Part shown: one piece after another, positions 16,483-23,313 of the stretch
How the letters are laid out: each line of letters opens with the position of its first letter
How positions within the stretch are numbered: the first letter of the stretch is position 1
Source of the DNA: JBOGVA01 sp050692195
GTDB taxonomy: Bacteria; Actinomycetota; UBA4738
DNA: 58,471 nt
Direction of reading: 5' to 3'
NCBI GenBank assembly: GCA_050692195.1
Contig: JBOGVA010000007.1
Coordinates: 1-58,471 of the forward strand
Notes under the pieces: model-generated
The model's input: the letters and a program-made list of their open reading frames with translations, nothing else
Told to the model about the DNA's origin: nothing
Databases searched by the model: none
Position numbers and translations under genes: made by a program

Positions 16483-17153
16483 GCGAGGTCTACGAGGTGG
16501 ACCCGGCTCGTCCGGAGGCCGCCGGCTCGGCCATCGACGCCGCGGCCGACGCGATCGCGGCAGGCCTTCTGGTGCTCTTCCCCACCGAGACGGTGTATGG
16601 GATCGCGACGCGTCCCGACGATCACGCCGCGACCGCCCGGCTGTTCGAGGCGAAACGGAGGCCGCCCGACCTCAACTTGCCTGTCCTTGCGGCGAATGCG
16701 TCCGAGGCGTTTGGGGTGGCCTCCGCGACCGGTCCCGCGGAGCGGCTGGCCGCCTCGTTTTGGCCCGGCCCGCTCACGATGGTCCTGCGAAGGACGGGAC
16801 GGAGCTCGCCCTGGGCCCTGGGCCGGCGGCCGGACACGATCGGCGTTCGCGTCCCGGATCACGCTCTGTCCGGTCTCCTGCTGGCCCGATCCGGTCCCCT
16901 GGCCGCGACCAGCGCCAACCTTTCCGGCCACCCCCCGGTCGAAGACCCCGAGGCGCTGCTGGCCACGTTCGGCCAAGGTGTCGCCGTGTACGTGGTGGTT
17001 GCGGCCGGCAGCAAACAGCCCAAGGGCACGCCGTCCACCGTGGTCGATCTGACCGGGGAGCGCATACGCATCCTGCGTGAGGAAGGCATCGATCGCGTCC
17101 ATCTCATGGCCGCAATGGCCGAATCCGGTCGGGCCGTGGACTCACTAGACTGA
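16479..17153 (+). CDS. L-threonylcarbamoyladenylate synthase (Sua5/YciO/YrdC)
   Basis: A 224-residue YrdC-fold enzyme making threonylcarbamoyl-AMP from threonine, bicarbonate and ATP, the first step of t6A37 tRNA modification. Signatures are LLVLFPTETVYGIATR (about 28-43), FEAKRRPPDLNLPVL with the conserved Lys/Arg pair, and ATSANLSGHPP near residue 148. It lacks the extra C-terminal Sua5 domain, so it is of TsaC length. The ATG overlaps the prmC stop (ATGA). The longer open frame upstream is a shadow of prmC. Confidence 0.94.
   Translation: MSEVYEVDPARPEAAGSAIDAAADAIAAGLLVLFPTETVYGIATRPDDHAATARLFEAKRRPPDLNLPVLAANASEAFGVASATGPAERLAASFWPGPLTMVLRRTGRSSPWALGRRPDTIGVRVPDHALSGLLLARSGPLAATSANLSGHPPVEDPEALLATFGQGVAVYVVVAAGSKQPKGTPSTVVDLTGERIRILREEGIDRVHLMAAMAESGRAVDSLD
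17146..17151 (+). promoter_or_regulatory. -10 box TAGACT before the phosphatase gene
   Basis: TAGACT overlaps the sua5 stop codon and ends 8 nt before the GTG at 17160, consistent with a leaderless internal promoter. Confidence 0.4.
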
Positions 17154-17159
17154 CCCTGA

Positions 17160-17804
17160 GTGGGCAGCATCCTCATGGTCTGCACAGGCAACATCTGCCG
17201 CTCGCCCATGGCCGAGGGGTTTACACGTCGCTTTCTCGAGAACCGGGGGACCGAAGGCGTGCGGGTGGAGTCGGCCGGGGTTTCCGGGTGGGAGGGGTCC
17301 GGGCCCACCGAGGAGGCGGTACAAGCGATCGGGGAGAAAGGCATCGACATCTCCCATCACCTGGCTCGCCGCCTCAACCGGAGGATGATCGAGTCGGCCG
17401 ACCTGATCGTGGCGATGTCTCGGGAACACCGGGATGCGACGCTCAGGATCGCCCCAGCCGCCGCAGGGCGTACGTTTACCATCAAGGAGCTTGTCCATCT
17501 CCTCGAGGTCGACCGATGGCCCACCACAGATGATCCGCTCTCCCCGGGCGAGCGGATGATGGCTCGGATCGAGCGAGCGAACGCACGGCGCGGGGTGCTG
17601 CCCGGTGCCATCCGGGAAGCTGACGTGAGCGACCCTCTGGGGAAGGGACTGAGGGCCTTCCGCCACGCGGCATGGGAGCTCGAGAGCCTGAGCGAGCGGC
17701 TGGTGGCGGGGCTCCTCGGGGCCGCGGACAGGGAGGACGTCGTGAGGGAGAGAGAGGGCGACACCTTGCCAGAGGTCTCGATGAGAGAGGCCGGACCGAC
17801 ATGA
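17160..17804 (+). CDS. low molecular weight protein-tyrosine-phosphatase family
   Basis: A 214-residue protein with the LMW-PTP active-site loop VCTGNICRSPMAEG (CX5R) at residues 8-21. The catalytic-acid region of a normal LMW-PTP (DP near residue 125) is represented by DDPLSPGE and SDPLGKG. The protein is longer than the usual 150 residues, with an insert rich in Arg/Glu around 105-150 and a C-terminal tail. It is either a tyrosine phosphatase or an arsenate-reductase-like relative; the sua5-glyA neighbourhood favours the phosphatase or protein-arginine-phosphatase (YwlE-like) group. GTG is preferred to the internal ATG because family proteins begin SILMVCTGN. Confidence 0.88.
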   Translation: MGSILMVCTGNICRSPMAEGFTRRFLENRGTEGVRVESAGVSGWEGSGPTEEAVQAIGEKGIDISHHLARRLNRRMIESADLIVAMSREHRDATLRIAPAAAGRTFTIKELVHLLEVDRWPTTDDPLSPGERMMARIERANARRGVLPGAIREADVSDPLGKGLRAFRHAAWELESLSERLVAGLLGAADREDVVREREGDTLPEVSMREAGPT

Positions 17805-19069
17805 GGGAGTTCGCGGCAGACTGGGAGACGCTGAAGGCGACCGATCCTGAGGTGGCGGAGGCGGTGGCCGGAGAGCTTCGCCGTGAGCGGACCACACTGC
17901 GGCTGATCGCTTCGGAGAACTACGCCAGCCCAGCGGTCCTGGCCGCTCTGGCGTCCACCATGAACAACAAGTACGCCGAGGGGTACCCGGGGCGCCGATA
18001 CTACGGCGGGTGCGAGTTCGTCGACGTCACAGAGTCGCTCGCCATCGAGCGGGCAAAGGAGCTCTTCGGAGCGGAGCATGCCAACGTCCAACCCCACGCG
18101 GGCGCCCAGGCCAACATGGCCGCGTACGGGGCCTTCCTGGCTCCGAAGGATCCCGACCAGAAGGTCCTCGGCATGGTGCTGGCTCACGGAGGGCACCTGA
18201 CGCACGGGTCACCGGTGAATTTCTCCGGCAAGTGGTTCTCGTTCGTCGGGTACGAGGTCGACAAGGACACCGAGACCATCGACATGGACCGGGTCCGGGA
18301 GCTGGCGCTGGAGCACCGCCCGAGGATGATCCTGGCCGGGTTCACCGCCTATCCGCGGGTGATCGACTTCGGCGCGTTCCGCCAGATCGCCGACGAGGTC
18401 GGAGCGATCTTCATGGTCGACGCCGCACACTTCATCGGGCTGGTGGCCGGCGGGGCCTACCCCAGCCCGGTTCCGCATGCCGACGTGGTGACGTTCACCA
18501 CACACAAGACTCTGCGCGGGCCGCGCGGGGCCATGATCCTGTCACGGGCGGAGTTCGCCAAAGCGATCGACAAGGCGGTGTTCCCCATGACCCAGGGCGG
18601 CCCCCTGGAGCACGCCATCGCAGCCAAGGCGGTGTGCCTGAAGGAGGCGATGCAGCCCGAGTTTCGGGACTATGCCCATAGGGTGGTCCGGACGGCCCGG
18701 GCACTGGCCGACGGGCTTTCCGAGGAGGGGCTCAGGTTGGTGTCGGGAGGAACGGACTCCCACCTCGCGCTGGTCGACCTCCAGCCGATCGGAATGACCG
18801 GTGCAGATGCGGAGGCCGCCTGCGAGCGCGTGGGGATAGCCCTGAACAAGAACGCCATCCCCTTCGACCCCTTGCCGCCGGCCACGGCGTCCGGTATCCG
18901 GCTGGGCACCCCCGGCCCCGCGACCCTCGGGATGGACGAGCCGGAGATGAAGGAGGTCGCCCGGATCATCGGTGACGTTCTGCGGAGCCCGGACGACGAG
19001 GCCGTGGCGCAGCGGGGGCGCGAATCCGTCCGTGACCTGATGGCTCGCTTCCCCGCCTACCCGGGGTAG
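17801..19069 (+). CDS. glyA: serine hydroxymethyltransferase
   Basis: A 422-residue PLP enzyme interconverting serine and glycine with tetrahydrofolate, feeding one-carbon metabolism. The PLP lysine is Lys236 in VVTFTTHKTLRGPRG. Other signatures are LIASENYASP, NKYAEGYPGRRYYGG, NVQPHAGAQANMA and MVDAAHFIGLVAGG. Length is standard. The ATG overlaps the phosphatase stop (ATGA). The long upstream in-frame extension from 17672 is not supported by the family start. Confidence 0.97.
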   Translation: MREFAADWETLKATDPEVAEAVAGELRRERTTLRLIASENYASPAVLAALASTMNNKYAEGYPGRRYYGGCEFVDVTESLAIERAKELFGAEHANVQPHAGAQANMAAYGAFLAPKDPDQKVLGMVLAHGGHLTHGSPVNFSGKWFSFVGYEVDKDTETIDMDRVRELALEHRPRMILAGFTAYPRVIDFGAFRQIADEVGAIFMVDAAHFIGLVAGGAYPSPVPHADVVTFTTHKTLRGPRGAMILSRAEFAKAIDKAVFPMTQGGPLEHAIAAKAVCLKEAMQPEFRDYAHRVVRTARALADGLSEEGLRLVSGGTDSHLALVDLQPIGMTGADAEAACERVGIALNKNAIPFDPLPPATASGIRLGTPGPATLGMDEPEMKEVARIIGDVLRSPDDEAVAQRGRESVRDLMARFPAYPG

Positions 19070-19073
19070 CTCC

Positions 19074-20222
19074 ATGCTGCCTTACCTGGGGGTGTTCCTG
19101 GCCACCGCCGGGGCCGTCTTGCTCATCACCCCCATCGTGCGACGTGTCGCCACCCGGCTGGGCGCCATCGATCGGCCCTCCGACCGCAAGATCCATCCGA
19201 AGCCAACTCCGACCCTCGGGGGGATCGGGCTGCTGGCGGGGGTGGCCGCCGGCATGGGGGTCGCCTACCTCACGCCCCGGTTTCGGCCTCTCTTCGACCA
19301 ATCCCTGGAGCTTCAAGGAACGCTCCTGGCTGGCCTGGCGATCACCATCATCGGCGTGGTCGACGACGTGCGCTGCCTCTCCGCGCCGGCGAAGGTGGCC
19401 GGACAGGTGCTGGCAGCAGGGTTTCTGGTCCTGAACGGGGTGGCACTCTTGTTCTTCTGGTTTCCCACCCAGGGCATCATCTCGTTGGGACCCGACCTGG
19501 CGGTACCGCTCACCGTGGCGTGGGTGCTGGTCATGGTCAACGCGATCAACCTGATCGACGGCCTCGACGGGCTCGCTGCGGGCATCGTGGTGATCGCCGC
19601 CGCTGCCTTCTTCGTCTGGGTGATCGAGGCGCCCCCCACGTTCGGGGCCGCCACCGCCGCGCTGCTCTCCGCGACGGCGGCCGGCGCGGCCATCGGGTTC
19701 CTCCCCTACAACTTCTATCCCGCTCGCATCTTCATGGGGGACTCGGGAGCCATGCTCCTGGGCCTCCTCCTGGCAGCCGCCACGATCTCAGGGGTGGGCC
19801 GCACCACTCAGCCGTCTGGAGGGGCCGTCGCGGCCTTCTCGATCCCCGTGCTGATCCCGGCGATCGTCCTGGCGGTCCCGCTGATGGACGTTGCCCTGGC
19901 GGTCATCCGCCGCATGCGGCGGGGACGGCCGGTGTTCGCTCCGGACAAGGAGCACATCCATCATCAGCTGAGGGAGATCGGCCACACTCATCGCCGAACC
20001 GTCGTGATCATGTACTACTGGAGCATCCTTCTGGCCGGTTCGGCTCTGTCCATCGCCTTCATCGACGGCCGCGCAGTCGTTGGGGCCATCGTGGGCAGCG
20101 CTCTCGTGCTGATCGGGGCCACGTTCGTCCCTCGCCGTATCAGGGAGTGGCGGCGTGTGCGGCGAGCGACGCCAGCAACCCCATCGACGGTGGAGGCTGG
20201 CGTGCAGTCCAAGTCTCTGTGA
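19074..20222 (+). CDS. undecaprenyl-phosphate GlcNAc-1-phosphate transferase-like (WecA/TagO/MraY family)
   Basis: A 382-residue polytopic membrane protein with about ten hydrophobic helices. It transfers a HexNAc-1-phosphate to undecaprenyl phosphate, starting cell-wall glycopolymers. Family motifs are IGVVDDVRCLSAPAK (first Asp pair), NLIDGLDGLAAG, FMGDSGAMLLG and the WecA/TagO HIH-type loop EHIHHQLREIGHTHRR. The last motif separates it from MraY. The ATG is 4 nt after glyA. It sits before the ATP synthase, a position common in actinobacteria. Confidence 0.93.
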   Translation: MLPYLGVFLATAGAVLLITPIVRRVATRLGAIDRPSDRKIHPKPTPTLGGIGLLAGVAAGMGVAYLTPRFRPLFDQSLELQGTLLAGLAITIIGVVDDVRCLSAPAKVAGQVLAAGFLVLNGVALLFFWFPTQGIISLGPDLAVPLTVAWVLVMVNAINLIDGLDGLAAGIVVIAAAAFFVWVIEAPPTFGAATAALLSATAAGAAIGFLPYNFYPARIFMGDSGAMLLGLLLAAATISGVGRTTQPSGGAVAAFSIPVLIPAIVLAVPLMDVALAVIRRMRRGRPVFAPDKEHIHHQLREIGHTHRRTVVIMYYWSILLAGSALSIAFIDGRAVVGAIVGSALVLIGATFVPRRIREWRRVRRATPATPSTVEAGVQSKSL

Positions 20223-20256
20223 CACCGCAGGGGACCACGCCCGGGATGTCTGGGGG

Positions 20257-20284
20257 TATAATTGCTTGTGAAAACTTTCACAAG
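20257..20284 (+). promoter_or_regulatory. atp promoter P1 with Rex operator
   Basis: A perfect TATAAT at 20257-20262 is followed directly by CTTGTGAAA-AC-TTTCACAAG (20265-20284), an uninterrupted 9-bp inverted repeat. Its core matches the Rex consensus TTGTGAA-N4-TTCACAA exactly. The operator covers the expected +1, an ideal repressor position. The rex gene is also in this window (49928-50647). Confidence 0.8.
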
Positions 20285-20343
20285 CGGGGAGCGACGGAGC
20301 CCGAATGTGGCCATCTACCTGCGCAAACGTATGATGGCTCGTT

Positions 20344-20373
20344 TTGACGGGGCCGAGAAGGGGCCGATATACT
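20344..20373 (+). promoter_or_regulatory. atp promoter P2 (TTGACG-N18-TATACT)
   Basis: TTGACG (20344-20349) and TATACT (20368-20373) are separated by 18 nt, close to the sigma-70 consensus. Transcription would begin a few nt before the ATG at 20385. It lies about 60 nt downstream of the Rex site and may be Rex-independent. Confidence 0.6.
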
Positions 20374-20384
20374 CTGCCGGCCCA

Positions 20385-20618
20385 ATGGCTGCCGGACCGA
20401 ACCAGGAAAACCCTTGGAGCGGTTGGTCGACCGGGTTCGCCATCAGTATCTACCTGTTGAGCGCCGAACTCGTCTGGGGAGGAATCGGCTTCCTGATCGA
20501 TGCGTGGATCGGGACCGAGGAGAAGCTGTTTACGGGCGCCGGGATGTTGGTCGGCGCCGTGACGGGCACCTACCTGATCTACCTGAGGTATGGAAAACAA
20601 GATGACGAGAAGCGCTGA
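20385..20618 (+). CDS. AtpZ/AtpI-family small membrane protein
   Basis: A 77-residue protein with two hydrophobic helices (about 17-37 and 47-68) and a charged C-terminus (RYGKQDDEKR). This fits AtpZ, the small F1Fo-associated membrane protein that works with AtpI, probably in c-ring assembly or magnesium/calcium supply. The ATG at 20385 is chosen because P2 starts just upstream; the open frame reaches back to TTG 20262, but that region holds the Rex operator and both promoters. Its 3' end overlaps the next gene by 29 nt. Confidence 0.72.
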   Translation: MAAGPNQENPWSGWSTGFAISIYLLSAELVWGGIGFLIDAWIGTEEKLFTGAGMLVGAVTGTYLIYLRYGKQDDEKR

Positions 20619-21027
20619 GCCCGAGCGGGAGATCCTCCGGCGCATCGTTCCCTTCGGACCGCTGGCCATGCTTCTCGCACTGGCCGTGGGACGGATGGCA
20701 TCTGACTGGAACGTGGGGGTTTCCGCGGCCATCGGCGTGGCGGTCGTTTACGTGAACTCTCTCGTGCACGGGCTCTCCCTTTCTTGGGCTGCGAAGGTCT
20801 CGCTGACAACGCTGTACGGAGTCGGCTTGGGTGGGTTCGTGGCGAGGCTGGGCGCGATCCTGGCCCTCCTGTTCGGCCTCAGCCGCACGGCGTTCTTCTC
20901 GCCGCACGCGTTTCTGGCTGCGGTCGTGCCCGCCACGGTTGTGCTTCTCGCCTACGAGATGAGCCTGCTCGGCGGAGTGCTCGGCCGGGGGCTCCCCGCC
21001 GCCACCGACGGGCAGGTGAAGTCGTGA
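20590..21027 (+). CDS. ATP synthase I-like membrane protein
   Basis: A 145-residue protein with four hydrophobic segments (about 22-35, 42-60, 66-95, 103-130), typical of the AtpI/ATP synthase I family that precedes atpB and helps assemble the c-ring. ATG 20590 overlaps the upstream gene; ATG 20602 (MTRSAEPER) is an alternative. It overlaps atpB by 4 nt (GTGA). Sequence conservation in this family is weak, so the call rests on topology and position. Confidence 0.7.
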   Translation: MENKMTRSAEPEREILRRIVPFGPLAMLLALAVGRMASDWNVGVSAAIGVAVVYVNSLVHGLSLSWAAKVSLTTLYGVGLGGFVARLGAILALLFGLSRTAFFSPHAFLAAVVPATVVLLAYEMSLLGGVLGRGLPAATDGQVKS

Positions 21028-21839
21028 TCGCTCCAGGGGCCCTCCTCGCGGAGAACCCGATCATCACGGAGGAGTTCCATCGGCCGACCACGAAACTGTT
21101 CGTCTGGGATTGCCTGCACGACCCGGTTCGGCTCCTTGGCATCGACTTTTGCGTGAATCGGGTCTTTCTGCTGCTGGTGCTGGTGATGCTGCTCTTCGTG
21201 GGGATCTTCTACGCGGCCTTCCGGCGCCCCAGCATCGTCCCGGGGAAGTTCCAGGCGCTCATCGAGATGGCGGTCGAGTTCGTGCGCAACCAGGTCGTGA
21301 TCCAGATGATCGGACCGGAGGGTATGAGGTTCTTCCCCTTCCTGGCCACGCTCTTCTTCTTCATCCTCCTGGGCAACATCCTCGAGGTGATCCCCGGGAT
21401 CAGCTTCCCGCTCAATTCGCGGTCCGCCTTCCCGCTGGTACTCGCCGTTGTGGCCTGGGTGGTCTACAACTGGGTCGGGATCAAGGAACACGGGCTGGGC
21501 GGCTACCTGAGGGGCGTGCTGTTCCCCCCGGGGGCACCGAAGGCTATGTACGTCCTGATCTCGCCGATCGAGTTCATCTCGGTCATCGTGATCCGCCCGA
21601 TCACTCTGACGCTCCGACTCACGCTCAACATGTTCGTGGGCCACCTGCTGCTGACGCTCTGCTTCCTGGGCACCGCATTCCTGCTGAGCAACGTGGTGAC
21701 CGCCACGCTCGCCCTGCCCTTGCTGGGCTTCGGCATCGTGCTGGTGGGATTCGAGATCTTCGTGGCCGGACTTCAGGCGTTCATCTTCGCCGTGCTGACG
21801 GCCTCGTACATCGCGGGGGCGGCGCACCCCGAGCACTGA
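21024..21839 (+). CDS. atpB: F1Fo ATP synthase subunit a
   Basis: A 271-residue membrane subunit forming the proton half-channels against the c-ring. The essential arginine sits in ITLTLRLTLNMFVGHLL, and LLGFGIVLVGFEIFVAGLQAF is the conserved last-helix motif. The GTG start overlaps the previous stop and follows GGCAGGTGAAG. The longer open frame from 20784 is a shadow of the upstream gene. Confidence 0.96.
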   Translation: MIAPGALLAENPIITEEFHRPTTKLFVWDCLHDPVRLLGIDFCVNRVFLLLVLVMLLFVGIFYAAFRRPSIVPGKFQALIEMAVEFVRNQVVIQMIGPEGMRFFPFLATLFFFILLGNILEVIPGISFPLNSRSAFPLVLAVVAWVVYNWVGIKEHGLGGYLRGVLFPPGAPKAMYVLISPIEFISVIVIRPITLTLRLTLNMFVGHLLLTLCFLGTAFLLSNVVTATLALPLLGFGIVLVGFEIFVAGLQAFIFAVLTASYIAGAAHPEH

Positions 21840-21853
21840 GAGAGGAGGACGGA

Positions 21854-22123
21854 ATGCTGGCGATGGTTGGGTACATGGTGGGCTTCCTGGCGCAGGAGGC
21901 CGGGCTCACCGACGCGGGGTTCCAGACGATCGGAAAGGGCCTCGTGGCCGGGCTGGCGGCTATCGGCCCCGGCATCGGCATCGGCATCCTGATGGGCAAG
22001 TCCGTAGAGGCCATGGCCCGACAGCCGGAAGCTGCGGGGATGGTCCGGGGCACGATGTTCATCGGCATCGGCCTGATCGAGGCGCTTGCCCTGTTCGGCA
22101 TCGGCCTGTCGTTCATCATCTAG
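21854..22123 (+). CDS. atpE: F1Fo ATP synthase subunit c
   Basis: An 89-residue hairpin of two membrane helices with the polar loop ARQPEA. The ion-carrying carboxylate is Glu76 (GLIEALALFG). Helix 1 is glycine-rich (GPGIGIGILMG) and lacks the glutamine, and the residue after Glu76 is Ala rather than Ser/Thr, so a proton-coupled ring is expected, not a sodium one. About 25 residues precede helix 1 (MLAMVGYMVGFLAQEAG), a hydrophobic extension. AGAGGAGG lies before the ATG. Confidence 0.97.
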   Translation: MLAMVGYMVGFLAQEAGLTDAGFQTIGKGLVAGLAAIGPGIGIGILMGKSVEAMARQPEAAGMVRGTMFIGIGLIEALALFGIGLSFII

Positions 22124-22134
22124 AGGAGGCGCCA

Positions 22135-22740
22135 GTGCGCTCCGTGATCGCGACGATCACCATCCTGGCCCAGGAGGCCGAGGAGAACGACCCATCCGAC
22201 CTGATCCCCGCGCCTCAGGAGCTGTTCTGGGGGGCGGTGGCATTCGCCATCCTGTTCTTCTTCATGGCCAGGTACGTATTTCCCCGCATCAACCAAACCC
22301 TCGAGCAGCGGCGCCAGAAGATCCAGGGCGACATGGAGAAGGCGGAACAGGCGCGGGCGGAGGCAGATCGAGAGCTCGCCCGGTATCGGGAGCAGCTTGC
22401 GAATGCTCAGCAAGAGGCGAGCCGGATCATCGAGGAGGGTCGCAAGAACGCGGAGGCACTGCGCAAGGAGTGGGAGTCCCGAGCGGAACGCGAGTACCAG
22501 GAACAGGTCGGTCGAGCCCAGCAGGAGATCAGGGCGGAGCGAGACCGCGTCTTCGAGGAGCTGAAGGCGCAGGTCGGAGAGCTTTCCGTGGACCTGGCGG
22601 CCCGGGTCGTAGGTGAGTCGTTGACCGCTCCGCGACAGCGCCGCCTGGTCGACGACTACATAAAGGAGCTGGCCGAGATGCCTCCCTCCGGCGATGGTGG
22701 GAAGGACCGGGGCACCTCGGAAAGGAGGGCGAAGCCGTAA
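22135..22740 (+). CDS. atpF: F1Fo ATP synthase subunit b
   Basis: A 201-residue peripheral-stalk subunit. One membrane helix lies at about 30-47 (LFWGAVAFAILFFFMARYVFP), followed by a long charged coiled coil (about 55-170) rich in Glu, Arg, Gln and Ala. The GTG start follows GAGGAGGCGCC. The last 20 residues (GDGGKDRGTSERRAKP) are flexible. It is a normal separate b subunit, not the b-delta fusion found in mycobacteria, since atpH is a separate gene. Confidence 0.95.
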   Translation: MRSVIATITILAQEAEENDPSDLIPAPQELFWGAVAFAILFFFMARYVFPRINQTLEQRRQKIQGDMEKAEQARAEADRELARYREQLANAQQEASRIIEEGRKNAEALRKEWESRAEREYQEQVGRAQQEIRAERDRVFEELKAQVGELSVDLAARVVGESLTAPRQRRLVDDYIKELAEMPPSGDGGKDRGTSERRAKP

Positions 22741-23286
22741 GTGGCCGACAGAGACCGTCTGATCAGGGGATACGCCCAGGGTCTGTTCGCCGTGGCCGAG
22801 GCCGAAGGGAGCCTGGAAGAGGTGGAGGACGAGCTGTTCAGGTTCGGGAAGGCACTGGACAGAGAACCCCAGTTGCGGGACGCCCTGACCGACCCGGCCC
22901 TGCCCGTCGATCGAAAGAAGGCCGTCATCCGGGAACTCCTGGGGGACAGGGCGAATCCGCAGACGGTGAACGTCCTGGGCTTCTTGATGGAGCAGGGGCG
23001 GGCCAAGGACCTGTCGAGGATCGTCGCCGCGCTGGCCGAGATTGCGGCGGAGCAGCGGCGGAAGGCCGTGGCCGAGGTCCGGTCGGCCATCCCGCTCGAC
23101 GGGACGCGCCGCAAGCGCCTGGCCGACGCCCTGGCCCGCGCGACGGGGAAGGACGTCGAGTTGAAGGTCTTGGTGGATCCGGCGGTCATCGGCGGCGTGG
23201 TGGCGCGGGTCGGTGATCAGGTGTTCGACGGCACTATCAGAAGGAGGCTCGAGCTGGCTCGGGAGAGACTGGCGCAGATGCGCTAG
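22741..23286 (+). CDS. atpH: F1Fo ATP synthase subunit delta
   Basis: A 181-residue OSCP/delta subunit linking the b stalk to the top of F1. The N-terminal six-helix domain starts LIRGYAQGLFAVAEAEG, and the C-terminal motif is VDPAVIGGVVARVGDQVFDGTIRRRLE. The GTG start directly abuts the atpF stop, with AAAGGAGGG 12 nt upstream. Stand-alone delta distinguishes this operon from Mycobacterium. Confidence 0.95.
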   Translation: MADRDRLIRGYAQGLFAVAEAEGSLEEVEDELFRFGKALDREPQLRDALTDPALPVDRKKAVIRELLGDRANPQTVNVLGFLMEQGRAKDLSRIVAALAEIAAEQRRKAVAEVRSAIPLDGTRRKRLADALARATGKDVELKVLVDPAVIGGVVARVGDQVFDGTIRRRLELARERLAQMR

Positions 23287-23313
23287 TCCGGAGTCCGAAG
23301 GAGGTTTGTTGGC

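Noticed and set aside
20262..20384. Longer AtpZ starting at TTG 20262 or GTG 20268
   Set aside because: Would place coding sequence across TATAAT, the Rex operator and a second strong promoter; the ATG at 20385 fits promoter P2.
21854..22123. Sodium-driven ATP synthase
   Set aside because: Subunit c lacks the helix-1 glutamine and the Ser/Thr after the ion-binding glutamate.
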